A stretch of DNA of 64,000 nt from Tabrizicola sp. (lineage in GTDB: Bacteria > Pseudomonadota > Alphaproteobacteria > Rhodobacterales > Rhodobacteraceae): the NCBI RefSeq assembly GCF_030373185.1, contig NZ_JAUCZH010000002.1:1-64000 (forward strand), given 5' to 3'. Positions 28,554 to 38,419 of the stretch are shown here, piece after piece. A program made the position numbers and the translations under genes. The notes under the pieces were generated by a model, which was given only the letters and a program-made list of their open reading frames with translations, made no database searches and was not told where the DNA came from. Position 1 is the stretch's first letter; every line of letters starts with the position of its first letter.

Positions 28554-30674
28554 TTACGGCCGCTTGGTCAAATCTCGATGACGCGAGATCTGCGCCACAT
28601 CCGTTTCGGCCTCCAGCGCAGTCATGACCATGTGAAGATGTTCAACGTCGCGCAAATCCACGTCAATGATAAGGCGATAGAAATCCGGTTTGCGGTCGGT
28701 GAACCTCAGGTCCGAGATATTGGCCTTCTGCTCGCCAATCAAGGTGCAGATCCGCCCCAGGACGCCAGAGTCGTTCGAGATCGTGACATCAAGCGAGATG
28801 GTGTAGACGGGCGCATGGCGGCCCGAATGCCAGTGCAGATCGACCCAGCGGGTGGTCTGGTCCTCAAATTCCTCTAGCGCCGGGCAGTCGATGGCGTGAA
28901 CCACGACACCCTGCCCGCGATAGGTGATGCCGACGATCCGTTCGCCCGGCACGGGCTGGCAGCACTGCGCGCGGCGGAAGGTCTGGTCGGCGGTAAGGCC
29001 GACGACGGGGCGCTTGGAATCGACCTCTTCGGCGGTGGCCTGCGCCAGATCGGGATAGAGCGTCTCCACCACACGGCGTGCAGGCATCTCGGCAGACCCA
29101 AGCCGGGCCAGCAAGTCATTTTCATCGGCCAGCCCCAGCATCTTGGCTGCCGTGCGCAACGCCTTGTCGGTGGCCTTCTTGCCAACATGGTCAAAGGCCG
29201 CGCGGGCCAGTTCCTGCCCCAGCTTGACGAAGCGCCCCTTGTCCTCCTCGCGCAAGGACCGCCGGATCGCCGCCTTGGCGCGGCCCGTGGTCACGATGTC
29301 AATCCAGCTGGACTGCGGGCGCTGGCCTTCCGCCGTGATGATTTCAACAGACTGGCCATTCTTCAGCCGGGTCCAGAGTGGCACCCGGATGCCGTCGATC
29401 TTGGCGGAGACGCAGGAGTTTCCGATCCTTGTGTGGATCGCATAGGCGTAGTCCAGCGGGGTGGCGCCACGCGGCAACTGGATCACGTCACCCTTGGGCG
29501 TGAAGCAGAAGACCTGATCGGAATACATCTCGAGCTTGACGTTTTCCAGAAACTCATCCGTGTCGCCTTCGTCGAGCCGTTCGGTCAGCGTGGCAATCCA
29601 CTTTGCGGGATCGACGGCGAAGGGGTTCTTCGCGCGCACGCCTTCGCGGTAAGACCAATGCGCGGCCACGCCGGCTTCGGCCACCTCGTGCATCTCGCGT
29701 GTGCGGATCTGCACCTCCACCCGCTTGCCATCGCGGCCGGACACGGTGGTGTGGATCGACCGGTAGCCGTTCGATTTCGGCTGGCTGATGTAATCCTTGA
29801 ACCGCCCCGGCACCGCGCGCCAGCGTTGGTGGATCACGCCAAGGATGCGGTAGCAGTCCTGCACCGACCCGCAGATGACCCGAAAGCCGTAGATGTCGGA
29901 CAACCGGCTGAACGCCAGATCCTTTTCCTGCATCTTGCGCCAGATCGAATAGGGCTTCTTGGCGCGGCCATAGACATCGGCCTCGATCTGGGCCTTTTCC
30001 AGCTCGTGCCGGATGTCGGCGGTGATCTTGTGGACCACATCGCCGGATTCCTTCTGCAAGGTCACGAAGCGGCGCATGATCGAATTGCGCGCCTCGGGGT
30101 TTAGAACCTTGAAGGACAGATCCTCCAATTCCTCACGCATCCACTGCATGCCCATGCGGCCGGCAAGCGGGGCGAAAATCTCCATCGTCTCGCGAGCCTT
30201 CTGGGCCTGCTTTTCCACATTCATGCTTTTGATCGTGCGCATGTTGTGCAGACGGTCGCCCAGCTTGACCAGAATGACCCGAAGATCCTTGGACATCGCC
30301 ATGAAAAGCTTGCGGAAATTTTCCGCCTGCTGGCTTTCGGTCGAGGACAGTTGAAGATTGGTCAGCTTGGTCACACCGTCGACCAGTTCCGCCACCTCAT
30401 TGCCGAAAAGCGCGGCGATTTCGGAATAGGTGGACCGGGTGTCTTCGATCGTGTCGTGCAAAAGCGCGGTGATGATCGTGGCATCATCCAGCCGCTGCTC
30501 GGTCAGGATGGCGGCGACAGCGACGGGGTGGGTGAAATAAGGCTCACCCGATTTCCGCATCTGACCGTCATGCATCCTGAATCCGTAGGCATAGGCCTTG
30601 CGGATCAGATCGGCATTGCAACGCGGGTTATAGTTGCGAACCAGGGCGATGAGGTCTTCGACGTCGATCATCAC
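28554..30674 (-). CDS. Bifunctional (p)ppGpp synthetase/hydrolase (RSH)
   Basis: This Rel/SpoT homologue makes and degrades the alarmone (p)ppGpp. Domains in order: HD hydrolase (about 25-190; THPVAVAAIL, ALLHDTIEDT, KLGDRLHNMRTIKSM), synthetase (about 240-365; SIWRKMQEKD, FKDYISQPKSNGYRSIHT, VEVQIRT), TGS (about 390-450; VFCFTPKGDVIQLPRGATPLDYAYAIH), and a C-terminal ACT domain. Both catalytic halves look intact, as expected for the single long RSH of most alphaproteobacteria. It lies 24 bases after rpoZ, the common rpoZ-spoT order. Confidence 0.97.
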   Translation of the reverse strand: MMIDVEDLIALVRNYNPRCNADLIRKAYAYGFRMHDGQMRKSGEPYFTHPVAVAAILTEQRLDDATIITALLHDTIEDTRSTYSEIAALFGNEVAELVDGVTKLTNLQLSSTESQQAENFRKLFMAMSKDLRVILVKLGDRLHNMRTIKSMNVEKQAQKARETMEIFAPLAGRMGMQWMREELEDLSFKVLNPEARNSIMRRFVTLQKESGDVVHKITADIRHELEKAQIEADVYGRAKKPYSIWRKMQEKDLAFSRLSDIYGFRVICGSVQDCYRILGVIHQRWRAVPGRFKDYISQPKSNGYRSIHTTVSGRDGKRVEVQIRTREMHEVAEAGVAAHWSYREGVRAKNPFAVDPAKWIATLTERLDEGDTDEFLENVKLEMYSDQVFCFTPKGDVIQLPRGATPLDYAYAIHTRIGNSCVSAKIDGIRVPLWTRLKNGQSVEIITAEGQRPQSSWIDIVTTGRAKAAIRRSLREEDKGRFVKLGQELARAAFDHVGKKATDKALRTAAKMLGLADENDLLARLGSAEMPARRVVETLYPDLAQATAEEVDSKRPVVGLTADQTFRRAQCCQPVPGERIVGITYRGQGVVVHAIDCPALEEFEDQTTRWVDLHWHSGRHAPVYTISLDVTISNDSGVLGRICTLIGEQKANISDLRFTDRKPDFYRLIIDVDLRDVEHLHMVMTALEAETDVAQISRHRDLTKRP

Positions 30675-30698
30675 CGCCCCGCTTGCGGGTTTTCCGCC

Positions 30699-31052
30699 TT
30701 AAAGCTCGCCCTGGGCTTCCATCAGCGCGCGGAGCAGCTTTTCTTCCGACATGTCGTCGACCATCGGACGATCCATGTCACCGCCCATCAAAAGCGCCAT
30801 CTGGTCATCTTCCGGCTCATCAACCTCGATCTGGGTCTGATGGCTTTCGATCATCCGCTCGCGCAGCACCTCGGCCGATTGCGTTTCATCCGCAATCTCG
30901 CGCAGGGCGACGACCGGGTTCTTGTCGTTGTCGCGGTCGATGGTGATCGGCGAGCCGGACTGGATTTCGCGCGCCCGGTGGGCGGCAAGCATCACCAGTT
31001 CGAACCGGTTCGGAACCTTGTCAACGCAATCTTCGACCGTAACGCGGGCCAT
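30699..31052 (-). CDS. rpoZ: RNA polymerase omega subunit
   Basis: Omega aids RNA polymerase assembly and takes part in the ppGpp response. The 117-residue product begins [30 protein letters not shown] with the conserved core and has an acidic C-terminal tail longer than in E. coli, as usual in the group. ATG 31052, with GGAG upstream, is preferred over ATG 31064. It precedes the rsh gene directly. Confidence 0.96.
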   Translation of the reverse strand: MARVTVEDCVDKVPNRFELVMLAAHRAREIQSGSPITIDRDNDKNPVVALREIADETQSAEVLRERMIESHQTQIEVDEPEDDQMALLMGGDMDRPMVDDMSEEKLLRALMEAQGEL

Positions 31053-31136
31053 GGGCAACTCCAATCCGGAAGTTTCGCTGGAAGCCGCCTATTTAGGCCC
31101 TTGGACTTGCCATGACAAGCGCTGAATCGCCGCAAA

Positions 31137-31715
31137 TCAAAGCGGTTTCACGGCATCACGGTCCGACTGCGGCAGGGCGGCAAGCATTTGCCGAACACTT
31201 TTCCCGATGCGCGGATGCACCCAGTCCGGCGCCACATCGGCCAAGGGGACCAGTACAAAGGCCCGATCCTGAATCCGGGGATGGGGCAGGATCAACTGAT
31301 CCGGCGTGGCACCGATCTGTGCTTCGGGTGGCAGGTTTCGCCAGTGATCCTGCGTTTTTGCGTCCGGCAGCAGCGAATCGCCCATCGCCAAAAGATCGAT
31401 ATCCAGCGTCCGCATGCCCCAGCGCTGCGCCCGTTCCCGGCCAAATCTGGCCTCGACCCGATGCAGCCGGGCAAGAACTGACGCAAGGTCAACTGCATCT
31501 CGGTTGGCAAGCACCGCCGCCGCGTTCACATAATCCGGTCCCACCCCGGCCGGAAAGCAAGGAGTTGCGTAAAGCCGGCTAAGGCCAAGAACGGGAAGGC
31601 CTTCCTCGGACAAAGCCTCGACGGCAGATCGCAGCGTGTCGGCAGGATCATGCCCGTCGAACGGCAGGTTTGCGCCGAATGCAACCAGCAGTTGCTCATT
31701 GTTCTGTAGTTGCAC
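31137..31715 (-). CDS. folK: 2-Amino-4-hydroxy-6-hydroxymethyldihydropteridine pyrophosphokinase
   Basis: FolK (HPPK) transfers pyrophosphate from ATP to the pterin precursor in folate synthesis. The 192-residue protein has VAFGANLPF at the start, LSRLYATPCFP, YVNAAAVL, the signature QRWGMRTLDIDLLAMGD and LILPHPRIQDRAFVLVPL. The first codon appears to be GTG at 31715 with GGGAA upstream. Folate supply is relevant to the tetrahydrofolate-using Tdm and DmmD, though that link is only general. Confidence 0.94.
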   Translation of the reverse strand: MQLQNNEQLLVAFGANLPFDGHDPADTLRSAVEALSEEGLPVLGLSRLYATPCFPAGVGPDYVNAAAVLANRDAVDLASVLARLHRVEARFGRERAQRWGMRTLDIDLLAMGDSLLPDAKTQDHWRNLPPEAQIGATPDQLILPHPRIQDRAFVLVPLADVAPDWVHPRIGKSVRQMLAALPQSDRDAVKPL

Positions 31716-31854
31716 GCGATTATTCCCAAGCTTGACTTGTCTGAGCCCATTTCCGACTGATATTCACGAACCGAGTGCCGACGAAGTCATCTACAACACG
31801 TGGTCCAGACACGGAAGTTCGATCGGCGCAGCACGCTTTGAGGGGACACAAAGG

Positions 31855-32430
31855 ATGTTTTACAAGGACGAACGGCTTGCGCTGTTCATTGATGGATCGA
31901 ATCTATACGCCGCGGCAAAGGCTCTTGGTTTCGACATCGACTACAAGCTCTTGCGGATGGAGTTCATGCGTCGTGGCAAACTGCTGCGCGCTTTCTACTA
32001 TACCGCCCTGCTTGAGAACGACGAATATTCTCCGATCCGCCCACTGGTCGACTGGCTGCATTACAACGGCTTCACCATGCGCACGAAGCCGGCGAAGGAA
32101 TACACCGACAGTCAGGGGCGCCGGAAGGTCAAGGGGAACATGGACATCGAGCTTTGCGTCGATGCCATGGAACTTGCGGCCCGCGTGGATCATGTCGTGC
32201 TGTTTTCCGGCGACGGCGACTTTCGCCCACTGGTGGAAAGCCTTCAGCGTCAGGGGGTTCGGGTGTCGGTGGTGTCCACCATCCGCAGCCAGCCGCCGAT
32301 GATTGCCGACGAATTGCGTCGTCAGGCAGACAACTTCATCGAGCTGGACGAGCTGCGCGACGTGATCGGCCGCCCACCACGCGAACCGCGGCCCATGGTT
32401 GCCGAGGAAACAGAGGTCGAGGCAAAGTGA
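31855..32430 (+). CDS. NYN-domain (LabA/DUF88-like) putative ribonuclease
   Basis: The 191-residue product has a PIN-like NYN domain: LALFIDGSNLYAAAKALG (first acidic residue), KGNMDIELCVDAMELA (second) and VVLFSGDGDFRPLVESLQRQG (third cluster), then a short acidic tail. Members are predicted RNases or regulators of RNA turnover. ATG 31855, following GAGGGG and AAGG, is preferred over upstream in-frame starts, whose product would be low-complexity. It is divergent from folK across 139 bases. Confidence 0.88.
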   Translation: MFYKDERLALFIDGSNLYAAAKALGFDIDYKLLRMEFMRRGKLLRAFYYTALLENDEYSPIRPLVDWLHYNGFTMRTKPAKEYTDSQGRRKVKGNMDIELCVDAMELAARVDHVVLFSGDGDFRPLVESLQRQGVRVSVVSTIRSQPPMIADELRRQADNFIELDELRDVIGRPPREPRPMVAEETEVEAK

Positions 32431-32488
32431 CCCCGACACCGGGTTGGTCACCGGGTCGATCTGAGGGGCGATCAAAGGTCCGGTCCGC

Positions 32489-32914
32489 GTGATTGCGCTG
32501 ACCGGCCTCTTTCTGGCCGCTCTTCTGGCCTCGACCCCGGTGCCGTTTCAGTCGGAGGTCGTGTTCATCGGCTTTCAGGCTGCGGGTTGGCCCGTGCTGA
32601 CGCTGGTGATTGTGGCATCCGTTGGCAATGTCCTTGGGTCATGCGTGACTTATGCGGTCGGGCGCGGCCTTGGCGGATTTCGGGATCATCCGCGCTTTCC
32701 GGTCCGGCCTGCGCAACTGGCCCGGGCCGAAGGCTGGTTTCAACGCTGGGGTCTTTGGTCCTTGCTGCTAAGCTGGGCGCCGGGGGGCGATGTGATCGTG
32801 GCCGCGGCGGGGCTTTTGCGGGTGTCGATCCTGCCATTCCTTATCCTTGTCAGCATCGCAAAGACTGCCCGATATACGGCCGTAGCCCTTGCCGCAGGTG
32901 CGGCCTTGGGCTGA
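32489..32914 (+). CDS. YqaA-family small membrane protein (DedA/SNARE-associated)
   Basis: The 141-residue protein has about four hydrophobic segments and the YqaA pattern: [40 protein letters not shown] and [26 protein letters not shown]. DedA-related proteins are thought to move undecaprenyl phosphate or phospholipids, but YqaA itself is uncharacterised. The start is GTG 32489 with no strong ribosome site. It lies 58 bases after the NYN gene. Confidence 0.82.
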   Translation: MIALTGLFLAALLASTPVPFQSEVVFIGFQAAGWPVLTLVIVASVGNVLGSCVTYAVGRGLGGFRDHPRFPVRPAQLARAEGWFQRWGLWSLLLSWAPGGDVIVAAAGLLRVSILPFLILVSIAKTARYTAVALAAGAALG

Positions 32915-32997
32915 CCTGGTCTGACGTGATTGCCGGTCCCGGCTGGACCTTGGGCGCATTTGGCCCTAACTCTCGGTCAACCAAGCGTCGGAATACC

Positions 32998-33954
32998 ATG
33001 GCATCGCTTCCCCCCCTGACCCTGTATCTTGCCGCCCCGCGCGGTTTTTGTGCTGGCGTGGACCGCGCCATCAAGATCGTCGAGATGGCAATCCAGAAAT
33101 GGGGCGCGCCGGTCTATGTCCGGCACGAGATCGTGCATAACAAGTTCGTCGTCGATGCGCTGCGGGCGCAAGGCGCGGTTTTCGTCGAGGAACTGGACGA
33201 CTGTCCCGATGACCGCCCCGTGGTCTTTTCCGCGCATGGTGTGCCGAAATCCGTTCCGGCTGAAGCTGCAAACCGCCAGATGATTGCCGTCGATGCCACC
33301 TGCCCCCTGGTGACCAAGGTCCATAACGAGGCCGCACGGCACCATGAAAACGGTGTCCAGATGATCTACATCGGCCATGAAGGCCACCCGGAAACCGTTG
33401 GCACCATGGGCCAGCTTCCCCCGGGCGAGGTGCTGCTGGTGGAAACCGTGGCCGATGTGGCAACGCTTGAGGTCCGCGATCCGGCGCGGCTGGCCTTCAT
33501 CACCCAGACCACGCTTTCGGTCGATGACACCGCCGACATTGCCGCCGCGCTGAAGGCGCGCTTTCCTGCCATCAACGCCCCGGCGCATGACGACATCTGC
33601 TATGCCACAACCAACCGTCAGGCTGCGGTCAAGGCTGTTGCGCCAAGGATCGACGCGCTTTTGGTGATTGGCGCGCCCAATTCATCAAACTCCAAACGTC
33701 TGGTCGAGGTGGGCAGCGCCGCCGGTTGCGCCTATTCCATGCTGATCCAGCGCGCGACCGATATTGACTGGCGCGCGCTGCATGGCGCCCGTGCGATTGG
33801 CCTGACAGCTGGTGCCTCGGCCCCCGAACTGCTGGTGAACGAGGTGATCGACGCCTTCCGCGCAAGGTTTGATCTGACCGTGGAACAGGTGGAAACCGCC
33901 GTCGAGGATATCGAGTTCAAGGTTCCGCGCATCCTGCGGCAAGAGGCGGTCTGA
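32998..33954 (+). CDS. ispH: 4-Hydroxy-3-methylbut-2-enyl diphosphate reductase
   Basis: IspH, a [4Fe-4S] enzyme, catalyses the last step of the MEP isoprenoid pathway. The 318-residue product has the three cluster cysteines at Cys18 (GFCAGVDRA), Cys102 (DATCPLV) and Cys201 ([10 protein letters not shown]), together with HEIVHN, FSAHGVP, GHEGHPE and [11 protein letters not shown] 32998 matches the family; a start inside yqaA is rejected. Confidence 0.97.
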   Translation: MASLPPLTLYLAAPRGFCAGVDRAIKIVEMAIQKWGAPVYVRHEIVHNKFVVDALRAQGAVFVEELDDCPDDRPVVFSAHGVPKSVPAEAANRQMIAVDATCPLVTKVHNEAARHHENGVQMIYIGHEGHPETVGTMGQLPPGEVLLVETVADVATLEVRDPARLAFITQTTLSVDDTADIAAALKARFPAINAPAHDDICYATTNRQAAVKAVAPRIDALLVIGAPNSSNSKRLVEVGSAAGCAYSMLIQRATDIDWRALHGARAIGLTAGASAPELLVNEVIDAFRARFDLTVEQVETAVEDIEFKVPRILRQEAV

Positions 33955-34061
33955 TCGCTGAACCGTCCCGCGCCTGCCTGCGGTGCTTTCGGGGTCTTGC
34001 CCCGGACTGGATCAAAGGCGCAGGGCTGGCCTTGGCGCATCTGCCGGGCTAAGTCTGCCAC

Positions 34062-34523
34062 ATGACCGATGACCGCCGCATCCCCAGACCTGCCCTGATC
34101 CTTGGCCTTGCCGGGCTGATCCCTTTCCTGTGGTCCGCCGCCACCCACCTTTCGCCCGCTCTGTCCGGCTGGGCGGTGCAATGGCTGTCTCCGATGTTTC
34201 TTGGTGCCTATGTCGGGCTGAGTTATGGCACGGTGATCCTGTCCTTCATGTCGGGCGTGCTGTGGGGCTTTGCCACCAAGGCCGAAGGCGGTGAGGCCGC
34301 CGTCGCCTACGCCTTGTCCGTGATCCCCGCACTTTGGGTGTTCTTCATGGTCACCGATGCCTCGGCCAATTCCACCATCTTCCTTGCGGCCGGATTTGTC
34401 GGGCTGCTGCTTCTGGACGGAATGTATGCCGCATGGGGTCTTGCCCCGCGCTGGTGGCTGCGGCTGCGGGTCATGCTTACGGTGGTGGTTCTTGCCTGCC
34501 TTGCCATCCCGTTGCAGGTCTGA
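34062..34523 (+). CDS. DUF3429 domain membrane protein
   Basis: The 153-residue protein has about five hydrophobic helices and the DUF3429 pattern: [16 protein letters not shown], then [19 protein letters not shown], and a closing helix after WWLRLR. Function is unknown. It is 5 bases before rnhA, so the two are probably co-transcribed. Confidence 0.82.
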   Translation: MTDDRRIPRPALILGLAGLIPFLWSAATHLSPALSGWAVQWLSPMFLGAYVGLSYGTVILSFMSGVLWGFATKAEGGEAAVAYALSVIPALWVFFMVTDASANSTIFLAAGFVGLLLLDGMYAAWGLAPRWWLRLRVMLTVVVLACLAIPLQV

Positions 34524-34528
34524 CGCCC

Positions 34529-34987
34529 ATGCCCGATCTTTTCGCCTATACCGATGGTGCCTGTTCCGGCAATCCCGGCCCCGGCGGCTGGGGTGTGCTG
34601 ATGCTGGCCCGCGAAGGTGGCGCCGTAGTCAAGGAGCGCACCCTTCAGGGTGGCGAGGCCATGACCACAAATAACCGGATGGAACTGATGGCCGCGATCT
34701 CGGCACTGGAGGCGCTGGCCCGGCCAAGTGACATCACCATTGTCACCGACAGTGCCTATGTGAAGAATGGCGTGACGGAATGGATCCATAACTGGAAACG
34801 CAAGGGCTGGCGCACGGCAGGTGGATCACCGGTCAAGAATATCGAACTTTGGCAAAGGCTTGAAGAAGCGCAAGCCCGCCACAAGGTGACGTGGCGCTGG
34901 ATCAAGGGCCATGCGGGCCACGCGGAAAACGAACGTGCCGACGAACTCGCCCGCGCGGGGATGGCCCCGTTCAAGGCCAGCGCATGA
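34529..34987 (+). CDS. rnhA: Ribonuclease HI
   Basis: RNase HI degrades the RNA strand of RNA-DNA hybrids. The 152-residue product has the four acidic residues: Asp in [16 protein letters not shown] (residue 8), Glu in NRMELMAAI, Asp in [15 protein letters not shown] and Asp in ENERADELA, with KNIELWQRL and [15 protein letters not shown] 34529 fits the family. The stop overlaps the next start (ATGA). Confidence 0.97.
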   Translation: MPDLFAYTDGACSGNPGPGGWGVLMLAREGGAVVKERTLQGGEAMTTNNRMELMAAISALEALARPSDITIVTDSAYVKNGVTEWIHNWKRKGWRTAGGSPVKNIELWQRLEEAQARHKVTWRWIKGHAGHAENERADELARAGMAPFKASA

Positions 34988-35637
34988 CCGGTTTTCCCGC
35001 CCTGACGCTGCTGACCGGGCTGGATTACGCCTCGGTGCTGGTCTTTGCGCTGACCGGCGCTCTTGCGGCCAGCCGGTCGCAGCTTGACGTGGTCGGCTTC
35101 ATATTCATCGCTTGCCTGACCGCCGTTGGCGGCGGCACCCTGCGCGACGCGATCCTGAACCGAGAGGTGTTCTGGGTGGCCGATCCAGTGGTTCTGGCGG
35201 TGGCAACGCTGGCCGCTGTCCTTGTGTTCTTCACCGCCCACCGGCTTGAAAGCCGCTACCGGGCGCTGTTGTGGTTCGACGCCTTCGCGCTGGCCGTCGC
35301 TGTCCCCGCTGGAGTCGCGGTGGCGCTGGCCGAGGGCAAGGGTTGGCCAGTCGTTCTGGTGATGGGGATGATCACCGGCTGCATGGGCGGGTTGATGCGC
35401 GATGTGGTTTGCAACGAAGTGCCGCTGGTCCTGAAACAGGGCGAGCTTTACGTCACCTGCGCCTTTGCCGGGGCGCTGGGGGCGGTGGGGGCGGGCCATG
35501 CGGGGCTGGAAACCGGCGTGGCCCTGTTGATCTGCGCCGCCCTTGTCTTCACCTTGCGCGCTGGCAGCATTGCCTTTGGCTGGCGCCTGCCGGTTTACAA
35601 ATCGCAGCCGCCAAGCTCGGGCGCACCAAAGCGGTAA
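34984..35637 (+). CDS. TRIC/UPF0126-family membrane channel protein
   Basis: This 217-residue protein has seven hydrophobic segments built as two similar halves: [18 protein letters not shown] with [12 protein letters not shown], and the second half with [18 protein letters not shown]. This duplicated pattern marks the prokaryotic trimeric intracellular cation-like family; glycine uptake has also been proposed for some members. ATG 34984 overlaps the rnhA stop. Confidence 0.88.
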   Translation: MTGFPALTLLTGLDYASVLVFALTGALAASRSQLDVVGFIFIACLTAVGGGTLRDAILNREVFWVADPVVLAVATLAAVLVFFTAHRLESRYRALLWFDAFALAVAVPAGVAVALAEGKGWPVVLVMGMITGCMGGLMRDVVCNEVPLVLKQGELYVTCAFAGALGAVGAGHAGLETGVALLICAALVFTLRAGSIAFGWRLPVYKSQPPSSGAPKR

Positions 35638-35652
35638 ACTGCTTGCAGAATG

Positions 35653-35666
35653 AACGAATATTCGTT
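35653..35666. promoter_or_regulatory. Palindromic operator before the TetR gene
   Basis: AACGAATATTCGTT is a perfect 14-bp palindrome ending 12 bases before the TetR start codon. Its position fits an autoregulatory TetR-family site. Confidence 0.65.
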
Positions 35667-35678
35667 TATCGTTGCTTC

Positions 35679-36179
35679 ATGCCACGCACCCGCACCATAC
35701 CAGACGACCGTATCTTTGCCGCCGTGCAAGCACTTCTTGATACCGGCGGCGACAAGGCGGTGTCCTTCGCCACGGTCGCTGCCGCAACCGGCCTTGCCGC
35801 GCCCACGCTGGTTCAGCGCTATGGCAGCCGTGATGGCATGGTCCGCTCCGCCCGCATGGCCGCATGGGAACGGCTTGAAACCGCGACCGCCGAGGCGATC
35901 CTTGCGACCGAAGACAAAGGCCCGCAAGCCTTGCTGAAAGCGATTGGCACCGCCGATGCCGCGGCACTTGCCGCCGATTTCCGCGATGCAGACCTTGCCC
36001 AGCGCGCCGCCGCATGGCGTGCCTCGGTCGAGGCGGCGTTGTCCTTGCGACTTGGGACGGGACAGAAAGCACGCGAATCAGCGGCGCTTCTGTTCGCCGC
36101 ATGGCAGGGCCAGCAGCTTTGGTCCCGCATGGGTGAACCGGGCTTCAGGCTGAAGGACGCGGTAAAGCGGCTTACTTGA
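35679..36179 (+). CDS. TetR-family transcriptional regulator
   Basis: The 166-residue protein has an N-terminal helix-turn-helix: IFAAVQALLDTGGDKAVSFA, then VAAATGLAAPTLVQRYGSRDGM, the recognition-helix region of TetR regulators. The C-terminal ligand domain is shorter than usual and not similar to a known class by eye. A perfect palindrome lies just upstream. The gene follows the TRIC-family gene by 41 bases and converges with the small membrane protein gene, overlapping it by 8 bases. The target and ligand are unknown. Confidence 0.86.
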   Translation: MPRTRTIPDDRIFAAVQALLDTGGDKAVSFATVAAATGLAAPTLVQRYGSRDGMVRSARMAAWERLETATAEAILATEDKGPQALLKAIGTADAAALAADFRDADLAQRAAAWRASVEAALSLRLGTGQKARESAALLFAAWQGQQLWSRMGEPGFRLKDAVKRLT

Positions 36180-36405
36180 TCCAGGTCTTCCAGGCCCAGA
36201 TCAACAGGAGCGCCCCGGCAAGCGCGCCAACAAACCCGGCACCCGCGCCCGCCATCATCACCAGGCCGCGCAGCACAAGCCCGCCGATCAGCGCGCCCAG
36301 CACCCCAAGCGCAATCGTCGACGGTGTATCAAGGTCAACCCTTAGGATACGCGTGGCCAGAAATCCGACCGCCACCCCCACGACCAAAAGCCAGATGAGC
36401 GGCAT
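36172..36405 (-). CDS. GlsB/YeaQ/YmgE-family small membrane protein
   Basis: This 77-residue protein has three hydrophobic helices with Gly-rich faces: LIWLLVVGVAVGFLATRIL, IALGVLGALIGGLVLRGL and GFVGALAGALLLIWAW, the pattern of transglycosylase-associated/YeaQ stress membrane proteins. A very strong ribosome site (GGAGGAGGG) precedes ATG 36405. Function is unknown. It overlaps the TetR gene end by 8 bases on the opposite strand. Confidence 0.88.
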   Translation of the reverse strand: MPLIWLLVVGVAVGFLATRILRVDLDTPSTIALGVLGALIGGLVLRGLVMMAGAGAGFVGALAGALLLIWAWKTWIK

Positions 36406-36458
36406 CTCGACCCTCCTCCACCATCTTTGTCGGATATGGGAAGCCCATACCTCCGATG

Positions 36459-37349
36459 CTAGAGCCGGTCGGGAAGAACCAGCCCGCGCAGCACTTCGGC
36501 AACAGGCATCGGGCGCTTGCCTTCGCGCTGCGCCTGCGTGATCTCGACCGCACCGCTGCCACAGGCGATGGTGAACCCGGCCAGAACCTGCCCCGGGCTG
36601 CCATTTCCCATTGCCAGCCGTGAGCGTAGAAGTTTCACCCGTTCGCCATTCACGTCGACCCATGCACCGGGAAACGGGGAAAGCCCGCGGATCAGCCGAT
36701 CGACCTCAACCGCTGGTCGGGTGAAATCCACCCGCGCTTCGGCCTTGTCGATCTTGGCGGCATAGGTCACGCCTTCAGCGGGCTGCGGGATGGCGGGCAA
36801 GGGTAGCCGCTCCAGTGCCTGCAAGATCAGCCGCGCGCCCATGGCGCTTAGCCGGTCATGCAGCTCAGCGGTGGTTTCTTCCGCGCCGATCGGGGTTGCC
36901 TCACGCAAGAGCACCGGCCCGGTATCAAGCCCCGCCTCCATCCGCATGATGCAGACCCCGGTTTCAGCGTCCCCGGCCATGATCGCCCGATGAATGGGCG
37001 CCGCCCCCCGCCAGCGCGGCAAAAGCGAGGCGTGGATGTTCAGGCACCCAAGGCGCGGTGCGTCCAGCACCGGCTGCGGCAGGATCAGACCATAGGCGAC
37101 CACAACCGCAACATCGGCCCCAAGGGCGGCGAAGGCGGCCTGTTCCGCCGGGTCGCGCAACGAGACCGGATGGCGCACGGGCAGGCCAAGCGCCTTTGCC
37201 CGCGCCTGCACCGGGCTTGGGCGGTCTGCCTTGCCACGCCCGGCGGGACGCGGCGGCTGGCAGTAGACCGCAAGGATCTCATGGCTTTGGTGCAGCGCGT
37301 CCAGAACCGGAACCGAAAACTCCGGCGTTCCCATGAAAATGATTTTCAT
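36459..37349 (-). CDS. fmt: Methionyl-tRNA formyltransferase
   Basis: Fmt formylates initiator Met-tRNA using 10-formyltetrahydrofolate. The 296-residue product has [17 protein letters not shown] at the start, [12 protein letters not shown], the folate-site signature [20 protein letters not shown] (catalytic Asn/His) and [13 protein letters not shown]. The C-terminal anticodon-side domain is present. Its start overlaps the stop of the preceding deformylase-like gene (ATGA). Confidence 0.97.
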   Translation of the reverse strand: MKIIFMGTPEFSVPVLDALHQSHEILAVYCQPPRPAGRGKADRPSPVQARAKALGLPVRHPVSLRDPAEQAAFAALGADVAVVVAYGLILPQPVLDAPRLGCLNIHASLLPRWRGAAPIHRAIMAGDAETGVCIMRMEAGLDTGPVLLREATPIGAEETTAELHDRLSAMGARLILQALERLPLPAIPQPAEGVTYAAKIDKAEARVDFTRPAVEVDRLIRGLSPFPGAWVDVNGERVKLLRSRLAMGNGSPGQVLAGFTIACGSGAVEITQAQREGKRPMPVAEVLRGLVLPDRL

Positions 37350-37849
37350 TTTGCACGCCTCAGCTTTTCGGCCTTGGCGATCAGCATCTTGCGCTTCAGC
37401 GCCGACAGGTGGTCAAAATACATCTTGCCCGCCAGATGGTCGATCTGGTGCTGCACCGATGTCGCCCAAAGGCCGACGAAATCCCGGTCCTCGACCGCGC
37501 CCTGTTCGTTCAGGAACCGCACCGTCACCGCCCGGGGCCGCCGGATCACCGCCGATACGCCCGGCAGGTTGGGCGAGGCTTCCTCATGTTCGCGCATCTG
37601 GCCGCTGGCGTGCAGGACTTCGGGATTGGCCATCCGCACCGCCTGCCCCCGGGCATCGGAACAATCCACCACCGCCAGCCGAAGCGGCACACCGATCTGC
37701 ACGGCGGCAAGGCCGTATCCCGGCATCGCCTCCATCGTGTCGATCATGTCGGCCCAGATCGCGCGAACTGCGTCAGTGATGCCGTCCACATCGGCGGCGG
37801 GCTGGCGCAGCACCGGATCCGGCCATGGCACACAGCGACGCAAGGTCAT
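37346..37849 (-). CDS. Peptide deformylase-like protein with degenerate active site
   Basis: This 167-residue protein is a deformylase paralogue next to fmt. Motif 1 is near-normal ([10 protein letters not shown]). Motif 2, normally EGCLS with the metal-binding Cys, reads EASPN, so the Cys is Ser. Motif 3, normally HExxH, reads HQIDH, keeping both His but replacing the catalytic Glu with Gln. Known deformylases need the Cys and Glu, so catalysis is doubtful. It is joined by ATGA overlaps to fmt and to the middle paralogue. A binding or regulatory role is possible. Confidence 0.85.
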   Translation of the reverse strand: MTLRRCVPWPDPVLRQPAADVDGITDAVRAIWADMIDTMEAMPGYGLAAVQIGVPLRLAVVDCSDARGQAVRMANPEVLHASGQMREHEEASPNLPGVSAVIRRPRAVTVRFLNEQGAVEDRDFVGLWATSVQHQIDHLAGKMYFDHLSALKRKMLIAKAEKLRRAK

Positions 37850-38343
37850 GCCGCCACCTCTGCCTCGGCCCGCGCGCGGGCTTCGGGCGACAGCCGGTCC
37901 AGCGTCAGGATACCGTCCAGATGATCATATTCATGCTGCGCGCAGATCGCGGCAAAGCCGGTCAGCACAGTGTCATGCGCCTGCCCGTCAAGCCCGGTCC
38001 AGTGCATCCGCACGGTTTCCGCCCGCTCCACTTCCGTCACCGGGCCGGGGATGGAGAGGCACCCTTCCGGCCCCAGTACCCGCGACGGCGAAAGCTCTAC
38101 CACCTTGGGGTTGATGAAAACCTGCGAGCTGCGCTGGCCTTCCTTCCACGTCACATCCATCACGAAAAGCCGGATCAGCCGCCCGACCTGCGACGCCGCC
38201 AGACCCCGGCCCGGTGCCGCATACATCGTTTCCAGCATGTCCGCCGCCAGTTGGCGCAGGTCATCGTCAAGCGCTGCGGGGGCGCAGGGCTGGGAAAGCC
38301 GGGGGTCAGGCCAGCGCAGGATCGGTAAAAGCATCAAAGCCAC
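37846..38343 (-). CDS. Peptide deformylase, second paralogue
   Basis: This 165-residue product keeps all three motifs: GRGLAASQVG, EGCLSIPG (Cys metal ligand) and QHEYDHLDG (HExxH). It should be able to remove formyl groups from nascent peptides. It is the middle of three tandem paralogues; its substrate loop after motif 2 (PVTEVERAETVRMHW) differs from the canonical copy, so substrate preference may differ. The stop overlaps the next gene by ATGA. Confidence 0.9.
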   Translation of the reverse strand: MALMLLPILRWPDPRLSQPCAPAALDDDLRQLAADMLETMYAAPGRGLAASQVGRLIRLFVMDVTWKEGQRSSQVFINPKVVELSPSRVLGPEGCLSIPGPVTEVERAETVRMHWTGLDGQAHDTVLTGFAAICAQHEYDHLDGILTLDRLSPEARARAEAEVAA

Positions 38344-38419
38344 CTTGGATATGCCCCTGCCGCATAGCCGGGCGGACCGCGAAAGTCACCCCCGGCGGGC
38401 CAAGGGCCGCACCTAGGCT

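Noticed and set aside
32587-32997. N-terminal extension of ispH into the yqaA gene
   Set aside because: IspH family proteins begin close to ATG 32998, and the upstream codons overlap yqaA in another frame.
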